Assembly (NCBI GenBank): GCA_017562135.1 | Contig: QEYB01000610.1 | Location: 186,001 to 250,000, forward strand | Source: Dipylidium caninum | Taxonomy: Eukaryota > Platyhelminthes > Cestoda > Cyclophyllidea > Dipylidiidae | Direction of reading: 5' to 3' | DNA length: 64,000 nucleotides | Shown: piece by piece, positions 52,723 to 64,000 of the stretch | How the letters are laid out: each line of letters opens with the position of its first letter | How positions within the stretch are numbered: the first letter of the stretch is position 1 | Program-made: the position numbers and the translations under genes | The notes under the pieces: generated by a model | Databases searched by the model: none | Told to the model about the DNA's origin: nothing | Seen by the model: the letters and a program-made list of their open reading frames with translations, nothing else

Positions 52723-54246
52723 TCAACGCGGTGTATCAGACATGAAAGAAACGAACTCGTGGAAGTCCATTTCTCCATCCTTATTTTTATCGTGGGTCCG
52801 AATCCAATCGTGAAGTTCAGCCACCTTAACTGGGAACCCCATGTCCCTCAAGAGGCTGTACAACTCCACACAAGAAATTCTCCCAGACTTGTCTTTGTCC
52901 ACATCGTCAAAAACTCTTCGCCAAAAGGCTATCCTGAAGGTGAAAGAACAACAGGATTAGGACGCCCGTGGCCAGGGACACGCCCTCCGTCTGCTCGGCA
53001 CGAATTTTATCGCTTGCGCGAGTTCGGCTCCGTGGACCAACTCTCGCTTCGGAGGGAGAAGAAGTCGTGTGTGAGGCGTTAAGTTAACTGCTTGGCCATT
53101 GGCAAGGCGATGTAAGGTAAATGATTTGCAACCTACTTGAATCCCTCATCCGGCAAGCCACAGACGACACGAAGATACTCGTCCTCGGTGATGTTTCCGT
53201 CACCGTCCGCGTCAAATTTTTTCATAAATTCCTGAAAGCACACAATTCCACACTCGCAGTCGAATTAAGTGCAATGAAGAATAAAAAGACAGGGAAACCA
53301 CTCTGAGCACATTAAAGGCTCCAATTAGGAATGGCGTTTACCAAATTTGTTACAAGTTGGTTTTACAAACTCCATGGGGAATCACTCCCTCGTTTTTTCT
53401 ATTTCTTTGCCAAAGTCGGCAGTTACGAGCTACATTATTGTCACCGAACCGGCTTGTTGAAGCAGTGGAGTTTCAAACGATCCCCTTACCTGGCGCCTAA
53501 TCAATTTTCAATCCCAAATTTCCAACCGAAGAAATCGGATTACTGCGAATGTATATTATGAATGTGTTTTGGCACGATGTTCGGTGTTTCATTTAGTGGA
53601 TGTAAGTTGTAAGAATTGGCGGGCTACTGCTTTCGGCCAAGGTTTATCCTCGACCTGATGACCTCCGCAGAACTTCCCCCTCGATCTCGTTGGAGTTCCA
53701 AGTAGTTGGATTGTTACTATTTTGACGTGTGGGGCGCCGATTTACTCAAAAGAATGCACCGATCCCCTCCATAATATTATACCTCTGTCGCCAATTAATC
53801 AGCCTTGACGGCTGAATTTAGTCCGGCGCGGCTCCACCTCCATTACCAGGCTGTCTGCTTCTTATTGACCGAGGGATATTAACTCGAAGCCCGCTCGGCC
53901 GCCCTCCCGCCCGGCCCGAGTAAAGGGCTCCACTGTCGCATAGACATGCACGGGAAGTTGTCCGTAGAGCAGCTGGGGTCGCCTCAAAGGGTGGCGAATA
54001 TTCCATCCGAGATGCATATTGCCAGCTCTCACGGCGGCTTCGAGTGCTTATGCCCATAGAACCACGGTCAACAAATTTATGGACAAATAATCCTTTCAAC
54101 ATAGATAATTCTCTCACCTTGATGAATTTCTTATCAAATCCAGCCTCACTAAGACATTGTTTTACTTCAAACTTGGAAAGAACTCCGCTCTTATCAGTAT
54201 CCATTTCCCTAAATTTCCTCAAAAAGCGCTCTCGGTACTCGCCCAT
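52723..54246 (-). CDS. Calmodulin-like protein with four EF-hands (144 aa)
   Basis: Calcium sensor or buffer. Three exons, 54246-54118, 53231-53137 and 52933-52723, join with matching phases (0, then 2). The start MGEYRERFLRKFREMD gives 144 residues, close to calmodulin (149). All four EF loops have canonical calcium ligands: DTDKSGVLSKFE, DADGDGNITEDE, DKDKSGRISCVE and DKNKDGEMDFHE. It is too divergent to be calmodulin itself: the linker is short and the helices differ (WRRVFDDVD, LRDMGFPVKVAEL). Parasitic flatworms have expanded families of small calcium-binding proteins of this size, some in the tegument; membership there is inference. The exon borders interrupt the loops' flanking helices rather than the loops. 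Confidence 0.92.
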
Positions 54247-56228
54247 TTCGTCGAATGGAGTTTACACCGTGCTTCCGTGCGTGCCATGCAACAAATGAAC
54301 TATCCACTGGCGATTTCTCCCCCCGAACGCGCATTGGCCGACGTTTGAAGGCTGTTGGTTTTCCCAAACGCCAATCAGCTGGAAGCACATCACCACGAAA
54401 TGAATTTCAACACAAGGGTGTCCTGATTCTGAGCGGCCAGTTTCTGCCCAAACAAAGATGGACATTCAACTCGGTATTTGCATAGTCAGGGAGGCGCCTT
54501 CATTGCATTCAAAGAGCTTTATATAATCTATAATGCCGAACGCCCTGTCGAATTGCTCCATCTCAGTGTAACGGTCGCTTCACTATTCACTGCCCAACTA
54601 AATTCAAAGTGAAGCGTTTACGAAATAAAAAAAGATTTTCTCAGAACCCGCCTGCCTATAACAATTTAGATCGACTCAAAATCCCGTCCACGTTGTATGT
54701 AAGAGTAAAAGGCCCCTTCGGAGAGGATCCTTCTGACTAGAGTATAAACTGCTCTGAATTAATCAGCAGCAAGCTTATCAACTTGAAGTCACAACTATTC
54801 CTAGCTCGAATTTGCCCTCTCTTCGCGTGACGCCTTCTCCCCAAAGTTATCCGAGCGTCTCCTGAGCGCATCAATGTTTTGATGAAAACGGGATTTACTT
54901 GCACTGAAAACCAAAGATTTCCCCATCGGTGCATTGTCTGGCATGTAGTTGAAGATGATACGAATGAGAGTACCTTTGTTCTCCGAAATTCCTATCAGAT
55001 TTATAGTTCTCCACCAACTTTCGCAATTTAGAGAGCTTAGCCCAATCGCGCACAATACCAGCACGAAATGTGAGATTGCATCATCATATGTAAATGCAGA
55101 ATTTTCTGATTCCTTATCCCGGTTCTCAAGACTTCTCTGTTGACCAAGCCATCTGCTGAGGGTTACGTCATCTCTTCCTTCGCAATGGGTGATAAAACAA
55201 GCCGATTGGGATAAAAGGAATGTAGAAGCCTAGTGATCTGGTTCAACCGTAGCAGCAGACACTTCACCCCTTCACCCTCGGTTGGTCAAAGTTCGTATCA
55301 AATGCACTTCTTAGGCCGTCTAAAGGCTGAAGAAACTCATACCTACCACCTACTTCTGTCTGTTTCACGATAACCTTAAATTAGACCCGCTTGTGTGTAA
55401 CAGAGCGTATGAAGACGCGCATGTGATGCTATTGCCACGGCAACGCACCAAAAGCACGTAGCAAGTGTGCCAAGTCGGATCCGTGACCGCTCGTCTGAGG
55501 TATGCGAGCGCGATTCGCTTCAATGCGTGTATATTGCATATGGCCAGTGATTCCGCAGAACAACGGTTCAAGAGAATCCTGCCCACTACGTACTCTCCCT
55601 CTCGGAAAAACTTTAAAACGACTTCCCCGACAATAATCTATCCGCAAGTTTTCGAGTTGATTTCCCATCCGCTAAGGTGCTCCACCACTGGCAGTGCGAT
55701 AATTCCATGATCGACAGTTGTCCGTGTACGTTGTCTGTCGAGATATGCCTTTATCAACCTGAATATAAAATGCATCAATACTTGGAGCAACCATGTTTGA
55801 AAAATTCAGAGTCGTAAACCCATTCCAAATGGTAAACGCAGAGCCTACTACGTACAGCTCGCGAGTTCACAGTACTCAACAAGTCGTTGTAACCATGCAT
55901 GACGACCAGTCCTCATTCCAACCACGCGTTTGAAGTTTCATGCTGCTATAATGGTGGACAAGTACAGGAGGTAGTTCCAGAACACATTGGCAAACAGTAA
56001 CAGCGACACAACAATTCCTCGCGATTTAATATAAAATAATGCCTGATACACAGGCTGACAAAATAAGTTTACGAACTTTTCTCTTAAGTTGGCGTCATCC
56101 CAGAGCAATCGGCAATACAACAGGTCGGTACGAAGCCTCTGCAAGGCAAGCAGATACTATAAAATATCAGTTGTACAAAAAAAATTAGCACCATGGGGGA
56201 ATTATGTACATTCATTTAAAAGATTCAA
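54247..56228. other. Region between EF-hand and mL49 genes, possible small gene
   Basis: Contains several frames of uncertain status on the minus strand (54801-55064, 55429-55668 and the hydrophobic 55938-56144 listed separately). None gives a family I can name, and phase-consistent joins were not found. Confidence 0.3.
55938..56144 (-). CDS. Candidate exon of a small membrane protein
   Basis: An open frame of 68 codons on the same strand as mL49, 85 nt after the mL49 stop. It follows a good acceptor (TGCTTGCCTTGCAG just before AGGCTTCGTACC) and encodes a soluble start (LRTDLLYCRLLWDDANLREK) and a hydrophobic segment (IVVSLLLFANVFWNYLLYL). The LF..RG....LLLF pattern faintly recalls TMEM223-type mitochondrial proteins, but I could not place the following exon convincingly. 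It could be a chance frame in the mL49 3' region. Confidence 0.25.
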   Translation of the reverse strand: MQRLRTDLLYCRLLWDDANLREKFVNLFCQPVYQALFYIKSRGIVVSLLLFANVFWNYLLYLSTIIAA

Positions 56229-57722
56229 TCAAAATCCATTTTTAATAAGAAAGTCTGCAACTTCTTCTAGAAATATTCCGTCAATGGTGATCTTTTGGGT
56301 CGTCTCGTCTACTTGACAAAGAAAGCGTCCTGCCTCGCATTTCGGCTTCAAACAGGCCTCCAAGTCCGCTGCCAGAGCCTATGCATTAGATTAAAATACT
56401 GCCTCATAGATTCCGAAAATGCAATATGCTACTTCAGTTAGGAGAGTAGGTCGAGCATAAAATAACCAAAACGCATTCATGGTGGACAAATGGCATCACT
56501 GTTAGACAATTCAGCCGTGTAGTCGTGCAGAAAGATGTGTTACTTTACCTAAACGTTTTATTCCACAGAGTTTATAAGTTTCAGAAAGGATGTACACGAA
56601 AACTATGTTTCCTGGTAGTTCACATCGGTTGCCTACAACTTATACTACTTTTTACGCTAGCTTAAAACTCACTGAAGAAAAGCCTTTATTTCTCGCTAAG
56701 CCTTGGGCCAAATGTTTTTGTCTTGTCATAATAAAAGAAATTAATAGTCACACGTCTGACGAAATATTTCCATACTGAAAAAAGCCTGCGCATCAAACAA
56801 AGTACAAAGTGCAAAGAAGAGAATAACTACCGATATGTCGCCTCCAATTTTGGTAATAACAGTGAGCATCCGTTTCCCATGAGTCTGTTCCCGTCTCTTT
56901 CTCTCTTTCACCTTTAAGTAAAGAGGGAGCATGTGGTTCCGCGAACGTGTAACCGTATAGGGCTTTTTCGAAGAGAGTTCCGCTAAAAAAGGCAACCGAA
57001 AGAAGAAAACTGAAAAAATCTAAATTAACGAAGTATAAAAAAAAACTCAGTATACGACGTAAAACCTTAGGGTTGGGTTTTCAAAATGAAATCATACCCT
57101 GCCTCATTTCCAGGGGTATTAGTAATTGGGGGCTGCTAGGTGTTAAACATGAAAGATGTGTTTAGTCCAATTTCTTACGAGTAAAAAATTTAGGACCACA
57201 AGTGGCAATAAAAAACATAGCATGTGTCTTAAAGTCCCAAAGGTAATCAAAGTTGTTGATTTCCCAAATCTTTTGAGTTAACTCTCAGAATATGCTACAA
57301 ATTCTATAAATGCCTAAATCTACCATAACGTTGGCTACGAGATAAGTTTAGAGCAACATTAGACCGAGTAGCATATGGCACGAATTTTGCACTAATTTTC
57401 TTCGTCCAACAGAATTAACCATGCCACTGGATCATAAAAAAGGAATTTACTCACGCCTGGGCGGGACCCAACCACTTGGTGTTACGTCTGTATTATTAGG
57501 CGGTGGAGGAATTGTATCACAAGGTTTCAATTTTTCAACATATTTAAATTCTTCCTTTGAAACTACGTAGTTGGGAGGGTAGGACGGCTGTTTTCCATTA
57601 CTAAACCTTTCTCGCCATGGATTGTCCAGTGTGGGCCACGACTTAACTGAAATCCATCGAGTAGGGTGTAAGGCAAAGAATGCTAATCTGTAACGCGACG
57701 AGGACCTCACCAGACAGCCCAT
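56229..57722 (-). CDS. MRPL49: Mitochondrial ribosomal protein mL49
   Basis: Subunit of the mitochondrial large ribosomal subunit. Three exons, 57722-57455, 56982-56831 and 56378-56229, with phases 1 and 0, giving about 189 aa against 166 in human. The N-terminus (MGCLVRSSSRYRLAFFALHP) is basic and non-acidic, as in a mitochondrial targeting peptide. Exon 1 then has EEFKYVEKLKPCDTIPPPP and TPSGWVPPR, the family proline-rich segment. Exon 2 has YTVTRSRNHMLPLYLKV and KRMLTVITKIGGDI. Exon 3 has LALAADLEACL and the end ITIDGIFLEEVADFLIKNGF, matching the vertebrate ending in LLEKGF. An insertion (KERKRREQTHG) lengthens the middle loop. Assignment is firm from the three conserved blocks in order. 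Confidence 0.93.
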
Positions 57723-59770
57723 TGCTCTGGAAAAATAAAGTATGCAAGAATCAAGCGCAACATTGAATTAAATGTGTGAAGAGGAAAACGCGGCATCGTC
57801 ATTAACACAAAGGACCTGCTGTTAAAGACAAGGTGCCAATACAGCCGACGCATGAGTACGGAAAAGTAAACCTGAGTTCCATAAGATATAGTTCAAATGC
57901 CAAGTCTTAGCAGAGTCAAAGCCCAGTAACAACAAGCCACCTCCGAAACCGGTTATAAAATAAGGGAGTGTCCAGGTAGGTTAAGAGGCGCAGGCTAGGT
58001 CTGGCAATCCCTGCAGCAGCCCTTGCACACAGTGTTTTACGTTTCGTGCTTGCCTGTAGATGGATACGCTAATAAATTGCACATGATATTTGAACAACCA
58101 CGCTCTTTTTGTGCAATGCTACACCTTATTTCATATACAGATCCAACTGAACGACGCAGCTCTTAAGTTATAATTTAGAATTGTTGTTGCACGAATTGGC
58201 TTATAAACTTACTTCTATCCCTTCCACATCCTAATGCTTTGACACTTACAGGCCCTGAAATAGGGAACGGAGAAGGCTGTTATACAGATGCAAGAGGAGA
58301 ATACACTGACAAGCCCCACGAACAGTCACCAATACTGTATAAAACATAGCGCTGTCACTAGAGCAAGATGAGGAATCGAAACTCAACAGTTCCGGTACAT
58401 TGTATGTATGAATCCGTATCCCTAGTGACGCAGCCGCACATCACAAGAAATGGAATGGTTTTTGGAAGAACAGACAGCTGCAGCAGAGCAATTTACGCAT
58501 TACATCTGTGTTTGACAGCGGTTTTTACGGACGGACAGCACGTGAAGTCTAACAGACCAATGTCTGGTCTGTGTTCGGTTTCGGCAAGTCATAACTCTAT
58601 GTTTTGAATCACTTGTAAGACACTTCTTCCGGCACCACTTTTAGAAAGGATTGTCACCAGAAAAAGCTTGCTGCATTGGCTGTAATCGCTATAGCAGACC
58701 ACCGAATAAAATTATTTCGATGCGTTCATCTCAGTGACCGTTTTCGGGAAATCGGAGTACGACACTGCGTCTGTGTGAGTAAGTGAGATCGACCCTACCG
58801 TAAATCCGTCACATGGGCTACTGTTGGCCGCGAGGCCTACTACAGCTAATTACGACAAGTCATCAAAGTCAGAACCTTGTTTAGTGCTACTTGCACTAAC
58901 AGCGCCAATATCGTTAGCTGAAAATTACGATCTTCTGCGTGAAACGCGATTAACTACGGTGGATGTGTGCATTCGCGTGCACATAAAATACAATCAAAAG
59001 GAACCTGGAATTTCGTTGGTTTTTGTCATATTCATCAAGTGATGCAAACAATTAAACACTCTGAGTTTCTCTTCTGTTACCAAGTTAATTATATGAAGAC
59101 ACACCGAGGAAATAATGGACGATTCAATTCGTGACACCAAATGTTATATACATAAAACAAAGACAAACGTTAAACCATAATCTCTCTCAATACTAAGCAA
59201 TGTCTTGGAAATTTGGCCGAGGGGAAATGCGTTGCATAATCAACAATTAGGTCGGGGAAAAAGCAGATCCCCGGGTGCCAATAATTACCCAACCAATTTC
59301 TGTTAAGTGGAATCAGTGTATCTCAGACATCCAAATAAAGCTTTCGAAACACAAACAAGGGGTACTAGTCTAATTTTCGACAGCCTGGAACAGAAACTGA
59401 TAATCCCTCGCGGCTGGTCCAAATAACACTCGGTCAAGGTTTAGGACAAAGTGACAAAACGTGGGTCATGGACCACAATATATTCCTCCCCTCGAGGAAC
59501 CATACAAGGCCAGCGAACCACAAGTCTGAGCGAAATCGAAACTCGAACTCACGAGTGGACAGACAAGGCAGAAACCATCCTACATCACCGTTGACACCAC
59601 TTTCGAGTTTTGAATTCGCAAACGCCGTTTTGAACTACACTTAGCTCGAGAGGAAAGATAGAGGCTTTATAGACTCTCCAAAAAGTGAAGACATTTCAAT
59701 CAAGTTGTCAAGTTAAATGCCATTCTGCAAGAATAAATTAATATAAATTGAGTTAATCTCCAAAAAGTGA
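57723..59770. other. Intergenic region between mL49 and PARG
   Basis: No supportable gene. Plus-strand frames at 58368-58607 and 58824-59042 have no splice context or family resemblance. It should contain the mL49 promoter and the PARG 3' UTR. Confidence 0.3.
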
Positions 59771-63388
<3,618 letters not shown>

Positions 63389-64000
63389 CTACTTTCAGCC
63401 AATTATATCACGAAATAACTACAACCTCATGTAAATCCTCCAGGAGCAGGTCGCTCGAAGCAGGCTCGTCTCTAGCAAGAGATGCGATTCCTTCTAAATT
63501 CTTAAGAAAAACAGGTTACGACGGACCAACCTGCCAGATAAAATAAGGACTAGAAAAGATGGATAATTCGTTTGCCGTCATTTTCTCCAATTTCCAAACT
63601 GAAATGCCTAAAACAAAACGAGAGTCCCGAAATTAACGATAGCACTTATAATTGCATCGAGACACAGTCTAGACTATACAACCTTTGCTGCCAGTTGCTA
63701 GAACCCGTTAAGTAGTGAAAGTTAGTAACAAGGACAGCAGGTCAAACGCATATTCACCCAATGACTTTTACACGAAAACACTGAGATGATGTTTTGACAT
63801 GATCTAGTTCTGAAACTCCTCACGGATATTCTTCTAACTAACAACCAAACATTTTGAGGACCTCACAGAAAGATGTAAAGGATGCAGAAATTGTTGTGTC
63901 CAAATCGTCATGAATTCAGACGCACCAACCCCGGGAATTCACAGAAGACAAAACACAGTCACGTTAAAGCAACTCCAAAACGGGGCGCCGCACTCATTGG
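63389..64000. other. Right edge of window, 5' side of PARG
   Basis: Upstream coding exons of PARG would be expected here or just beyond. I found no segment resembling the start of the catalytic domain. The plus-strand frame at 63304-63546 overlaps the PARG exon antisense and is probably a shadow. Confidence 0.3.

Noticed and set aside
52669..53082. Plus-strand frame of 137 codons
   Set aside because: Antisense to the EF-hand exon that encodes loops 3 and 4.

Overview
The window is eukaryotic nuclear DNA. Genes are split by GT-AG introns, coding is on both strands, and every recognised protein is a metazoan family. Several introns are only 32-38 nt (two in the F-box gene, one in the RPL35A gene) and sit beside introns of hundreds to thousands of bases. 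That mixture, GC content near 40-45% and the gene content suggest a parasitic flatworm, probably a cestode. The species call is inference; no species-specific marker was identified.

Layout. 1-2.5 kb (+): last exons of an unrecognised gene. 2.5-6.2 kb: no gene I can support. 6.2-27.0 kb (-): a complete 23-exon laminin gamma chain gene, with LN domain, four LEa repeats, a short cysteine-rich segment where the L4/IV domain should be, seven LEb repeats, a long coiled coil and the C-terminal cysteine. 28.5-29.0 kb (+): ribosomal protein eL33 (RPL35A), divergent from laminin. 29.1-33.1 kb (-): an FBXO47-like F-box gene, tail-to-tail with RPL35A. 33.6-36.5 kb: two old repeat blocks (R1, R2) carrying a broken LITAF-domain gene. 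39.7-45 kb (+): an Ena/VASP gene. 47.1-47.6 kb (-): Sm D2. 48.6-52.0 kb: second copies of R1 (inverted) and R2 (direct), here with an intact three-exon LITAF-domain gene. 52.7-54.2 kb (-): a four-EF-hand calmodulin-like protein. 56.2-57.7 kb (-): mitochondrial ribosomal protein mL49. 59.8-63.4 kb and perhaps beyond (-): poly(ADP-ribose) glycohydrolase, whose extreme N-terminus was not found.

The genes do not form one pathway. They are housekeeping genes (eL33, SmD2, mL49), cytoskeletal and matrix genes (Ena/VASP, laminin gamma), and regulatory genes (FBXO47-like, PARG, EF-hand, LITAF). The points most worth a second look are the missing L4 domain in laminin gamma, its extended C-terminus with a furin-like site, the altered nidogen-binding motif, and the duplicated LITAF locus with one repeat block flipped. 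Three single-base frame breaks in otherwise intact conserved genes look more like residual assembly indels than real lesions. No CRISPR array, tRNA, rRNA or transposon with a recognisable polymerase or transposase was seen.

Exon boundaries were read by eye from splice dinucleotides, phase continuity and remembered family alignments. They are approximate where stated.
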